Positions 28,858 through 37,435 of a stretch of 64,000 nucleotides of DNA are shown one piece after another. Both the position numbers and the translations under genes were made by a program. Under the pieces are notes generated by a model. That model made no database searches. It was not told where the DNA came from and was given only the letters and a program-made list of their open reading frames with translations. Numbering within the stretch: position 1 is the first letter of the stretch; each line of letters starts with the position of its first letter. The DNA comes from an uncultured Lachnospiraceae bacterium. Lineage in GTDB: Bacteria; Bacillota; Clostridia; Lachnospirales; Lachnospiraceae. The stretch is taken from contig CAKRIL010000009.1 in NCBI GenBank assembly GCA_934343915.1, positions 1 through 64,000 on the forward strand. The letters are read 5' to 3'.

Positions 28858-28874
28858 CCGGTATAAAAAAGCAA
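28846..28874 (-). promoter_or_regulatory. Promoter of the small-protein/ZIP operon
   Basis: Minus-strand TTGCTT (28869-28874), 17-bp spacer, TATACT (28846-28851), about 120 bp upstream of the small gene. Confidence 0.6.
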
Positions 28875-28921
28875 TACCCTATTACGATTCAGGTGTCAAA
28901 ACATGCTCTATAAACTTAATT

Positions 28922-29155
28922 GTGTATAGCAGGTTATATTTATACATATCACGACTTTTGGAAGAAGCTTAGATGTTCTTAGGACTCTGCTCTCTACATA
29001 GCCAAAAGCGGCATGGATGCCGCTTTAGAAGCAATGCATACATGGAAGTATGCTTTGCTTCGTTGGCGTATAAATAATAAACATTTCTCAGAGTCCTTAG
29101 AACAGCTTGCTTCGTACAACGGAGCTGATATGTATAAATATAACCTGCTATACAC
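28922..29155 (+). repeat. Structured palindromic element, copy 2
   Basis: Outer arms 28922-28951 and 29126-29155 are perfectly complementary over 30 bp and unlike those of the other copies. The core has CGACTTTTGGAAGAAGC, GTTCTTAGGACTCTG with its complement, junction GCCA/TGGC, two hairpins, and GCTTCGTACAACGGAG. Weaker complementarity continues outward to 28886 and 29191 (GGTGTCAAAACAT is exact). It lies between the ZIP operon promoter and the helicase terminator. Confidence 0.9.
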
Positions 29156-29232
29156 TTTTAAAATAAACCAGTATGTTTTGACACCGGAATCCTGTTACAT
29201 TTGTGTAATAGGAACGAAGTTTCCTGTTGCAC

Positions 29233-29262
29233 AAAAAATTCCCCGTCGTTTACACGGCGGGG
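29233..29262 (-). terminator. Terminator of the DEAD-box helicase gene
   Basis: On the minus strand CCCCGCCG pairs with CGACGGGG (one G-T pair) around a 6-nt loop, followed by AATTTTTT. It starts 15 bp after the stop at 29277. Confidence 0.85.
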
Positions 29263-29276
29263 ATAATCATACCTTA

Positions 29277-31013
29277 TTAATCTTTTTTCTTATTTTTCTG
29301 CTTCTCGCGCTTCTCTCTTAAGCGGCGCTCAACTCCGAAGTCGACTCTGCCCTTCTCATTCCTTGCGCTGCCGTCGCGTCCGATGCGCTCCTTCTTACGG
29401 CGCTCATCCCTTGCCGGCTTCTCGCTCTTTTCGCGGCGGTCATCTCTTCCTGACTTCTCACTCTTCTCACGGTGCTCGTCCCTGTCGGCTCTGCTGCCCT
29501 TGAAGCGGTGCTCACCGCGTCCATCCCTGCGGCGGTCATCACGCTCACCTCGGTGCTCATCGCGTCCATCTCTGCGTCCGCCACTGCGGCCCTTCTCATC
29601 GTCAAAGTGTCTCGCACGTCTTGGCTTGTACACCTCAACAGGAATGTCCTCGAGCTCCTCACCCATGTGCATCTTAAGGAATGCAGCTGCGAGCTCCATT
29701 GCAGTCACATCATCATCATTCATCTTATCTGCAATAATCTTGGTCATCTTGGTTAAATCCTTCTCGTTTCTAACCTCCATAACCTTAGAGAGAATCTTCT
29801 GTGCCTTCACTGCCGTTATATCTGCGGCGGATGGAATTGTGCGAGCCTTAACCTTGGTATGGCACACATTCTCAATCTCTCTTATCTTGTATATCTCTCT
29901 GCCCACAACCAGTGTGAAGGAACGCCCGGTCTTTCCGGCTCTTCCCGTTCTGCCGATTCTGTGTACATAATATTCGATGTCCTGCGGTACGTCATAGTTA
30001 AATACTGCCTCGACATCATCGACATCAATTCCTCTCGCAGCAACATCCGTTGCAATGAGAATCTCAACCGTTCCGTTCCTGAAGCCGTTCATAACCTTGT
30101 CACGCTGGAACTGTGACATATCGCCGTGAAGTCCCTCTGCGAAATATCCTCTTCCCTTCAATTCCTCGGTGAGGTCGTCAACCATCTTCTTGGTATTACA
30201 GAAAATGAGTGAGCGCTTAGGGTTGTAATAATCCAAAAGTCTTGCCGTCACTTCTGCCTTATTCTGACGCTGAACCTCATAATAATACTGTTTTACAAGA
30301 GGAATCGTCACTTCCTTTGCCGCAACCTTAACGTGAACCGCATCCTTCTGATAGGTGTGGGTTATATCAAGAATCGGCTTTGGCATTGTTGCGGAAAACA
30401 GTGCCGTCTGATGGTTCTCAGGAATTTCCTTAAGAATAGTCTCAATATCCTCGCGAAAGCCCATATTGAGCATCTCATCCGCCTCATCAAGAACAATAGC
30501 CTTTATGTTCTCAAGACGCAGTGTATGTCTCCTCATATGATCCATGACACGCCCCGGAGTTCCGACAATTATTGATACATTCCCCTTGAGTGAACGAATC
30601 TGCTTCGCTATATCCTGTCCTCCGTAGATAGGAAGAACCTTGATTCCGTGCATGAACTTGGCGAATTTGCGAAGCTCATCCGCAGCCTGAATTGCAAGCT
30701 CTCTCGTAGGACAGAGTATTATGCACTGTACTCCCTCAACAGAAGGGTCTATTCTCTGTATCATCGGGATTCCGAATGCTGCCGTCTTACCGGTTCCTGT
30801 CTGTGCCTGACCAAGTACGTCCCTTCCCTCCAAAAGAGCCGGAATCGCCTGCTGCTGAATAGGTGTCATCACCTCAAAGCCCATCTCCTGCACTGCCCGT
30901 ATGATTCGCTCATCAATAGGCGCATCCTCGTATCTCACTGCATCCGATACAGCCTCGCTGTTCTTAACCTCATTAGCATCATTGGTCACGTTGTCTGTTT
31001 TACTTTTTTCCAT
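29277..31013 (-). CDS. DEAD-box RNA helicase (CshA/DeaD-like)
   Basis: ATP-dependent RNA unwinding, likely in ribosome assembly, mRNA decay or cold adaptation. The 578 residues hold two RecA domains: Q motif, AQTGTGKT, PTRELA, DEADEM, SAT, ATDVAARGIDV and HRIGRTGRAG. From about residue 465 the tail is a charged, low-complexity region rich in R, D, G, E and K (repeats such as GRDEHRGERDDRRRDGRGEH), typical of RNA-binding tails. Alone between its terminator and the diguanylate cyclase gene, 30 bp downstream of the latter, so possibly co-transcribed. Confidence 0.93.
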   Translation of the reverse strand: MEKSKTDNVTNDANEVKNSEAVSDAVRYEDAPIDERIIRAVQEMGFEVMTPIQQQAIPALLEGRDVLGQAQTGTGKTAAFGIPMIQRIDPSVEGVQCIILCPTRELAIQAADELRKFAKFMHGIKVLPIYGGQDIAKQIRSLKGNVSIIVGTPGRVMDHMRRHTLRLENIKAIVLDEADEMLNMGFREDIETILKEIPENHQTALFSATMPKPILDITHTYQKDAVHVKVAAKEVTIPLVKQYYYEVQRQNKAEVTARLLDYYNPKRSLIFCNTKKMVDDLTEELKGRGYFAEGLHGDMSQFQRDKVMNGFRNGTVEILIATDVAARGIDVDDVEAVFNYDVPQDIEYYVHRIGRTGRAGKTGRSFTLVVGREIYKIREIENVCHTKVKARTIPSAADITAVKAQKILSKVMEVRNEKDLTKMTKIIADKMNDDDVTAMELAAAFLKMHMGEELEDIPVEVYKPRRARHFDDEKGRSGGRRDGRDEHRGERDDRRRDGRGEHRFKGSRADRDEHREKSEKSGRDDRREKSEKPARDERRKKERIGRDGSARNEKGRVDFGVERRLREKREKQKNKKKD

Positions 31014-31043
31014 TAATTTAATTACTCTCTGCTTTCTATTATA

Positions 31044-32393
31044 TTAGTACTTTCTTCTGTCAATTCCTGCCCTCTTATAATACTCAGCCTTATCCTGATA
31101 CATCCGCTTCTCTGCCTCCGTCAACAAAGCATCCGGGATCCTCGGTGCCTTATGAGTCCACACCTCACCTACAGCCATATTGACGTCATGCTGCTTCATA
31201 TCCTCTTTAAGAAGTCCTACCCGCTCGTCGAGAGATTCCTTTGTTACACCGTCGGCAACAGCTAAGAATTCATCTCCGCCTATTCTGAACAAGCCATAGC
31301 CGCTGAACACTCTCTGCAAGCTTTCGCAGGCATTTTTAAGAAGTCTGTCGCCCATCTCGTGTCCTTCGGTATCATTCACCTTCTTAAGACCTGTGACATC
31401 ACAATACACGATTCCGAGGCTTCTGTCCTCATCAACCGTGTTCATATACTTGTTAAGTGCATATCTGTTTCCCAGCCCGGTCAACTGGTCACTATAGCTC
31501 ATAACTTTAAGTTCCCTCACAAGATTTCTTTCTCTGATGCAGGATATGATAAAATGCCCTAATATGTGCAGAATATTGGATGCATATTTTATTGCACTCG
31601 CAGGAGGATTATCCACACCGTAAAAACCTATTGCCTGCTTGTTGTCATAAAGAGGCACGACAACAAGTGAGTGTATATCCTGCCGCTTTAAATTATCGTA
31701 CTGCAGCGGATCGCTCTCCCTGATATCCTCCAAATCAACTATCACAATGTGTCTGTTTTCGGCAAAATTCCTATACCAGTCGGCACATACCTCCTCAGGA
31801 ACGTTCTGCAGTGTATCCTTCTGCGACTCAACACCGACCGCCGACCACTCGTAGGTATTATCATCCCCTCCAAGCTCGTTCTTCTCAAAAATATATGTCC
31901 TCTCTCCGTGCAATGCCTTGCCTATGTATTCAAGCACTATCTGCAATGATAAATCGGGCGTAGGTGCCTGAAGTGCAATTCTGAGTGCCTCATTCGACAT
32001 AGCCTCGATATTCTCATACCGGCTGGCTTCCCCGCAATCATAGGTATGGCCCGCCGCATCGGCATCAATTGCAATCTCCACTCTGTACCTTCTGCCGCTG
32101 TCGGTGACAACAGTATCCTTAATGGCAAAATTCTTATTGAGAAGTGGATTGTAATGTCCCCACTCTATAAATTCACCCTCACGCAGCCGGCTGTTGTTAC
32201 AAGCAGCACAAGGTGCCGCACAGTGTTGCAGCACCTCATAGCATTTTTTTCCCGAAACTTCGTCTAACGAATGAATTCCATACATCATGAGTGCTTTTTT
32301 GTTCATATATACCAATTCATCCGTATCTATGTCCGAAGCGTACACACATTCGTTCATATTTTCAAAAAATTCCCAAATTTTCATGGCATACAC
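31044..32393 (-). CDS. PAS-GAF-GGDEF diguanylate cyclase
   Basis: Soluble c-di-GMP synthase, 449 residues: a PAS domain (about 1-125) with a cysteine cluster CYEVLQHCAAPCAACN that could bind metal or sense redox state, a GAF domain (about 150-290) and a C-terminal GGDEF domain. The active site is intact (FRIGGDEFLAV). The usual RxxD inhibitory site five residues upstream is missing. AAGGA precedes the ATG. It is the partner in c-di-GMP turnover to the EAL protein at 19703, though not linked to it. Confidence 0.9.
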   Translation of the reverse strand: MYAMKIWEFFENMNECVYASDIDTDELVYMNKKALMMYGIHSLDEVSGKKCYEVLQHCAAPCAACNNSRLREGEFIEWGHYNPLLNKNFAIKDTVVTDSGRRYRVEIAIDADAAGHTYDCGEASRYENIEAMSNEALRIALQAPTPDLSLQIVLEYIGKALHGERTYIFEKNELGGDDNTYEWSAVGVESQKDTLQNVPEEVCADWYRNFAENRHIVIVDLEDIRESDPLQYDNLKRQDIHSLVVVPLYDNKQAIGFYGVDNPPASAIKYASNILHILGHFIISCIRERNLVRELKVMSYSDQLTGLGNRYALNKYMNTVDEDRSLGIVYCDVTGLKKVNDTEGHEMGDRLLKNACESLQRVFSGYGLFRIGGDEFLAVADGVTKESLDERVGLLKEDMKQHDVNMAVGEVWTHKAPRIPDALLTEAEKRMYQDKAEYYKRAGIDRRKY

Positions 32394-32474
32394 TATCCTT
32401 GTTTTCTAACAGTATATTGACGAATACATGTCTATTATACTTACTTGTACCCGAAAATTCAAGGAAACTTTTGA

Positions 32475-34535
32475 CTATTCATTTACAATATTATAGTAGG
32501 ATTTTGACGTAATTCTGTACACAATGACGTAAAATACGGCAAAAACAAGCACGCATACAACATTCACCAGTGCAAAGAAGCTCTTATCGTAAAAGCCGAA
32601 GCACATTAAAAGCTTATTCACAATAGGAAATGCAAACGCAAGATGAACGCACGCCGCCACTATAGGAAGAAAGAACACGGTAAGCATCTGTGAATTGATG
32701 CTTGACTTAATATCCTTCTTGGTCATGCCGAGCTTTTTCATAATCTCGAAGCGTCCGCTGTCCTCATAGCCCTCGGTCACCTGCTTATAATATATGATAA
32801 GCACCGTAGCAAGCACAAACACGATTCCGAGGAAAATTGCAAGGAACAATAGTGTGCCGAACATCGTGTAGAAATTCTCTCTCTCAACAGCCCTTCCCTC
32901 AACCTGAATATTGCTGATGCCTGTCAGCATTCCTTCAGCATCACTATACTCCTGCCCGAACAACGCTTTGATTTCATTTACAGTGACAATCTTCTTCGCC
33001 TCATCGCCTGTCATGTCGAACTGATAGAACCACTCGATTGACACGATACTGCTGCCGCGTGAATTTTTTATCGGCATCATGGTCACGGCTATATCGCTTG
33101 GATTATTCACAAAAATGTACATCGTAGGAAGTACGTTAAGCGCCTCAGTTCCGTTCGAGATGAACTTATCAATAACCTTCTTAACCTTATAATGCGGTCC
33201 GCCATCTCCAACCACAAGCTCGTCAAATGAATTGGTCTTAGAGCTTCCCATTCCCTTCGTGAAGCATACTGCCGCCTCATCATCAGCAAGCTCAAGCTTA
33301 TCCCCACTCAGTCTATTGTAGTCGTCAGCTGAAATTGCAAAAATCATGTAAGTCTGCGCCGATTGTCCGAGATTGAGGCTTGAATAATTTTCCTCCCAGC
33401 CCACAATCTTTCCACCATCAAGCATCGCACCGAATATTGCCGCCGAATAGTCGACAACGTCCTTAAGCTCTCCCCCTGTCCTGCTTACGCTGTCCGCCAC
33501 AGCTTCCTTCATTTTTTCCATATAATTATCCATACTCTGATAATCGTCAAATGTGACCGTAACGTCAATATCCTTCGGGTATCTGTTTCTTATAACGCTC
33601 TCCTCACCCGCATACAGACATACCGTTGACGAGAGCATGACAAGCACCATGGTGCAGAGCACGCATATTGACGCGAGACCTGCACCGTTTCTCTTCATCC
33701 GGTACAGCATTGATGATACCGACACAAAATGGTTAGTCTTATAATAGTAATGCTTATTCTTCTGAAGTATCCGGCAAAGAGTGACGGAACCCGCGATAAA
33801 CAACAGATAAGTCCCTATTATTACCATAATTACTGCGACAAAGAACATGGAAAGTGCCATAGTCGGATCCTCTATCGTCACCGCAATATAATATGCTCCT
33901 CCAAGGATAACGACACCGCACAGTGCGATGAACCAGTTAGCCTTCGGCGGTTTCTCTCCCTTGTTATCACTCTTTAGCAGCTCGACCGTGTCTGACATTT
34001 TTATTTGTCGTACCATATTAAAAAACAATAGTACATATATAGCTCCGAAAACCTTCATTGTCATTAAAAGTGCCTCGGCATTGACCTTTATATTGTAATT
34101 ATTCTCCCCATTTATTGTATGCATCACGGCAATTTCACCAAGCTTTGCAAACACCATTCCGAACACAAGTCCTATACTTATTGATATGAATGCAATCTGA
34201 ACGCTCTCCCAGAATAATATTCTCGCAAGATTACCTTTTCCCATACCGAGCACATTGTACAGTCCGAATTCCTTTTTCCTCCTCTTCATAAGAAAAGAGT
34301 TCGTGTAAAAAAGGAATATGACCGCAAAAATCATTATAACGTAGGTTCCCATGCCAAGCATTTCCGTCACAAAGGATCCTCCGCGCACCGTCTTAAGCAT
34401 CGTATCGCCCGCGAGAAATGCAATTATATAGAACATCATGACCATTCCCGTACATGTCAGTATGTACGGAAGATACAGTCTCTTATTTTTTCTTATACCA
34501 TCCCACGCAAGGTGCGGATAAAAGCCTATTCCCAT
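32475..34535 (-). CDS. BceB-type ABC transporter permease
   Basis: 686 residues with ten membrane helices in the FtsX/BceB layout (1+3, then a large extracellular domain of about 210 residues between helices 7 and 8, near residues 310-520, then 2+2). Such permeases detect and remove peptide antibiotics that bind cell-wall lipid intermediates, and signal to a BceS-type kinase. GAGGGG precedes the ATG, three bases after the ATPase gene. Substrate peptide unknown. Confidence 0.9.
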   Translation of the reverse strand: MGIGFYPHLAWDGIRKNKRLYLPYILTCTGMVMMFYIIAFLAGDTMLKTVRGGSFVTEMLGMGTYVIMIFAVIFLFYTNSFLMKRRKKEFGLYNVLGMGKGNLARILFWESVQIAFISISIGLVFGMVFAKLGEIAVMHTINGENNYNIKVNAEALLMTMKVFGAIYVLLFFNMVRQIKMSDTVELLKSDNKGEKPPKANWFIALCGVVILGGAYYIAVTIEDPTMALSMFFVAVIMVIIGTYLLFIAGSVTLCRILQKNKHYYYKTNHFVSVSSMLYRMKRNGAGLASICVLCTMVLVMLSSTVCLYAGEESVIRNRYPKDIDVTVTFDDYQSMDNYMEKMKEAVADSVSRTGGELKDVVDYSAAIFGAMLDGGKIVGWEENYSSLNLGQSAQTYMIFAISADDYNRLSGDKLELADDEAAVCFTKGMGSSKTNSFDELVVGDGGPHYKVKKVIDKFISNGTEALNVLPTMYIFVNNPSDIAVTMMPIKNSRGSSIVSIEWFYQFDMTGDEAKKIVTVNEIKALFGQEYSDAEGMLTGISNIQVEGRAVERENFYTMFGTLLFLAIFLGIVFVLATVLIIYYKQVTEGYEDSGRFEIMKKLGMTKKDIKSSINSQMLTVFFLPIVAACVHLAFAFPIVNKLLMCFGFYDKSFFALVNVVCVLVFAVFYVIVYRITSKSYYNIVNE

Positions 34536-34538
34536 CTG

Positions 34539-35321
34539 TCATTCCCCTCTCTGCCCTTCACCGTTCTTACTGCCCGTCGCAAGCACGGTCAATGTATCAG
34601 CTATCTTCCTGTAAAATTCATCCTTGGAATCATCACCTCGGTATATCTGATGGAACACCTCACCGTCCTTTATGAACAACACTCTCCCCGCATGGCTCGC
34701 CGCCTTCGCTGAATGTGTCACCATCAGAATTGTCTGCCCTGTCTCATTAATCTCCCCGAACAGTCTCAACAGCTCATCCGTCGACTTGGAATCAAGTGCT
34801 CCCGTCGGCTCATCGGCAAGTATTATGCTTGGGTTGATTATAAGTGCTCTTGCCACTGCCGCCCTCTGCTTCTGTCCGCCCGACACCTCATACGGATACT
34901 TTTTTAATAACGGTTCAATTCCAAGCTGTACCGCAAGCGGTATGAGCCTTCTCCTCATTTCAGCATACTTCTCTCCGGCAAGCACAAGTGGAAGATATAT
35001 GTTGTCCTCGATTGTGAACGTGTCAAGCAGGTTAAAGTCCTGAAACACAAAGCCGAGCTTATCACGTCTGAGCTGTGCAAGCTCCTTCTCACTCAGCTGT
35101 GACAAGTCCTGCCCCTCAAGCCTTATCCTTCCCCCTGTCGGCTTATCAAGTGCCGCAAGTATATTCAGGAGTGTCGTCTTACCTGAACCGGACTCACCCA
35201 TAACCGCCACATATTCACCCTTCTCAACGAGGAACGACACATTCTTTAAGGCCTCGACCTTGTTTCCCCCGAACCTTGTTGTGTATGTCTTTTTGATATT
35301 AGCTGCCTCTAAAATACTCAT
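34539..35321 (-). CDS. BceA-type ABC transporter ATP-binding protein
   Basis: ATPase partner of the BceB-type permease, 260 residues from the ATG at 35321 (GGAGGG upstream; an in-frame ATG at 35345 lacks such a site). Walker A GESGSGKTT, signature VSGGQKQR, Walker B IILADEPTGALD, switch histidine in MVTHS. The gene lies upstream of its permease and downstream of the two-component genes after a terminator, the usual Bce layout in which the response regulator activates this operon. Confidence 0.92.
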   Translation of the reverse strand: MSILEAANIKKTYTTRFGGNKVEALKNVSFLVEKGEYVAVMGESGSGKTTLLNILAALDKPTGGRIRLEGQDLSQLSEKELAQLRRDKLGFVFQDFNLLDTFTIEDNIYLPLVLAGEKYAEMRRRLIPLAVQLGIEPLLKKYPYEVSGGQKQRAAVARALIINPSIILADEPTGALDSKSTDELLRLFGEINETGQTILMVTHSAKAASHAGRVLFIKDGEVFHQIYRGDDSKDEFYRKIADTLTVLATGSKNGEGQRGE

Positions 35322-35429
35322 CTTTTCCCTCCATATCAGCTGCATTGATTCTTTGTCCGCTGCAAAGTCACTTGACCGTACAGCATATTATTCTTAATTT
35401 ATATTTCCTCCTCATGACACTACTATAAC

Positions 35430-35472
35430 AAAAGAGGAAATGTATCTCCATTGCATCGGCTTACATTTCCTC
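35430..35472 (-). terminator. Terminator between bceRS-like and bceAB-like operons
   Basis: GAGGAAATGTA and TACATTTCCTC pair exactly around a 17-nt loop, followed on the minus strand by TTTTGTTA. It lies 31 bp after the kinase stop. Confidence 0.8.
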
Positions 35473-35502
35473 ATTCAAATCTTACTTTTTTGTAAGAAAT
35501 TC

Positions 35503-36537
35503 TCATTCTACTTCAAGCTTATTTCTCTCAAGCTCAATCACAATCTCTGTACCCTGTCCCGGAACTGATGCAGCCGTTATATTATGCCCTAAGTTACTGC
35601 ATATCCGCCTGCACAGATACAGACCGATTCCGCTTGCCTTTCTGTCCATGCGCCCATTAAAGCCGGTATAACCCTTGTCAAATATTCTCGGTAAATCTTC
35701 AGGCGCTATTCCGATTCCTGTATCTTTTATAATAAGCTTATTGTCCTCACAGCTTATCTTAACGCTTCCGCTTGACGTATATTTCACCGCGTTGGTCAAT
35801 ACCTGCTCCACAACAAAGCCCAGCCACTTTTCATCAGTCAGCACCTGCTTGTCAATCGTGTCATAGACAAGTGAAAGCTTCTTCATTATGAACTGCGGTG
35901 CAAGCTTTCTTATCGCAGGACGTATTATATCATCCAGCCTGTACTCCTTAAGCACATAGTCCGTCGAATCCGAATCAAGCCTTAAGAAGCACAGCACCAT
36001 CTCAACATACTGTTCAATCCTCATAAGCTCCATTCTTAAGCGCCTCGAATCCTCCGTATCCTGTTTTTGAAGGATAAGGTGCATCGATGCAATCGGTGTC
36101 TTTATCTGGTGCGCCCACATCGTATAGTAGTCCACCATGTCGGCATATTTCATGTTCATCGAATCCCCTAGCCTCATTCCGCTCTCTTTCAGCTTTCTTA
36201 TGACCTCCAAAAGCTGAACCTGCATTAGGTCGTCCGAATCTACGATTTTTTCCAGTTCCTCATCGCCAAGTATTTTGACGAACTCTCCGTCATCTCCGAC
36301 TGTATTTTGCAGGATTTCCTGCATTCTTTTCCACTTGCCGTACTTCATGCAGGCATCGAGTGTGAGTGCCGTGAGAATTATCACGAAGCTTACAAGTGTC
36401 GGATATGCGGCAGCCTTTAAGGTTATTCCGTACATTCCGAAGGTGAACAAAAAGACAGCACAGCACACCGCGAACACGGCAAGCTCCTTCTTCCTTCCGA
36501 GTATGTATTTTAATACAAATTGAAGTCTGTTTTTCAT
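35503..36537 (-). CDS. BceS-type intramembrane-sensing histidine kinase
   Basis: 344 residues: two N-terminal helices (about 18-38 and 43-62) with almost no extracellular part, a DHp helix with the phosphorylated histidine in WAHQIKTPIA (His143), then an ATPase domain with EQVLTNAVKYT, IKDTGIGI and SGIGLYLC. Kinases of this short-sensor type depend on a Bce transporter for their signal, which fits the neighbouring BceAB-like genes. GGGG precedes the ATG, 13 bp after the response regulator gene. Confidence 0.92.
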   Translation of the reverse strand: MKNRLQFVLKYILGRKKELAVFAVCCAVFLFTFGMYGITLKAAAYPTLVSFVIILTALTLDACMKYGKWKRMQEILQNTVGDDGEFVKILGDEELEKIVDSDDLMQVQLLEVIRKLKESGMRLGDSMNMKYADMVDYYTMWAHQIKTPIASMHLILQKQDTEDSRRLRMELMRIEQYVEMVLCFLRLDSDSTDYVLKEYRLDDIIRPAIRKLAPQFIMKKLSLVYDTIDKQVLTDEKWLGFVVEQVLTNAVKYTSSGSVKISCEDNKLIIKDTGIGIAPEDLPRIFDKGYTGFNGRMDRKASGIGLYLCRRICSNLGHNITAASVPGQGTEIVIELERNKLEVE

Positions 36538-36550
36538 GCTAATCCCCTTT

Positions 36551-37219
36551 TTACACTATGTATCCGACTCCGAACTTTGTCGTTATGAAGCCCTTAAGCC
36601 CTGCATTGTCGAGCTTCTTTCTCAACCTGTTCACATTCACCGTGAGCGTGTTCTCGTCCACGAAGCTGTCACTCTCCCACAGCTTCTCCATAAGGCTCTC
36701 GCGGCTCACGACCTTGCCCCTGTTCTCCATGAGCGAGAGAAGTATCTTGTACTCATTCTTCGTCAAATCTATATTGTTTCCCTGATACGTCAGCGTATTG
36801 TCAGCCGTGTTAAGCATTGCTCCCTTGTGCTCGATTATGCTCACCGATGCGGCAAAATCATAGCTTCTTCTGAGCATCGCAGACAGCTTGGCGATAAGGA
36901 CATTTCTGTCGAACGGCTTCGCTATAAAATCGTCCGCTCCCATATTCATCGCCATGAGAATATTCATATTGTCAGCCGCAGATGACAGAAATATCACCGG
37001 AATCTTCGATACCTTTCTTATCTGGCTGCACCAGTAATATCCGTCAAAGTACGGCAACGATATATCAAGCAGCACAAGATGAGGCTGCACCGCAGCGAAC
37101 TCCTCCATGACCTTCTCAAAATTCTTCACAATATGCACTTCAAGGCCCCATCCGGCAGCATAATCCGCGATTTCCTTCGCAATTCCCTCGTCATCCTCAA
37201 CAAGCAGTATTTTATACAT
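36551..37219 (-). CDS. OmpR-family response regulator (BceR-type)
   Basis: 222 residues: receiver domain with DD near the N-terminus, the phosphorylated aspartate in HLVLLDISLP, and the conserved lysine in AKPFD; then a winged-helix DNA-binding domain ending TKFGVGYIV. I start at the ATG at 37219, with GGAGGGG upstream; the frame also contains a TTG 15 bases earlier. First gene of the two-component pair, presumably activating the ABC genes at 34539. Confidence 0.93.
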   Translation of the reverse strand: MYKILLVEDDEGIAKEIADYAAGWGLEVHIVKNFEKVMEEFAAVQPHLVLLDISLPYFDGYYWCSQIRKVSKIPVIFLSSAADNMNILMAMNMGADDFIAKPFDRNVLIAKLSAMLRRSYDFAASVSIIEHKGAMLNTADNTLTYQGNNIDLTKNEYKILLSLMENRGKVVSRESLMEKLWESDSFVDENTLTVNVNRLRKKLDNAGLKGFITTKFGVGYIV

Positions 37220-37327
37220 TCTGAACCCCTCCAAAAATTCTAAAAACTTTTATTCAAAACGATTTAAATAAAATTAATCTGAATAAAACATAACACAAAA
37301 TCAATATAATTTCGATATATTTTTAAC

Positions 37328-37374
37328 AAAAAATAAAACCGGCACGGAGCTATATGATATGCCCCATGCCGGCT
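37328..37374 (-). terminator. Terminator after rhaA
   Basis: CCGGCA and TGCCGG arms, extended by a GGAGC/GCCCC region, followed on the minus strand by TTTTATTTTTT. About 60 bp after the rhaA stop. Confidence 0.8.
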
Positions 37375-37435
37375 TCTGCCTTAATACAACTGCTTTGTCA
37401 ATAATATTCGCAATCTGCTTCGCTGCCTGCTAATA

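Noticed and set aside
29013..29321. Plus-strand frame over copy 2 and the helicase end
   Set aside because: It covers the element, the helicase terminator and the helicase 3' end in another frame, so it cannot be a real gene. The frames over copy 4 (45070-45312) are rejected for the same reason.
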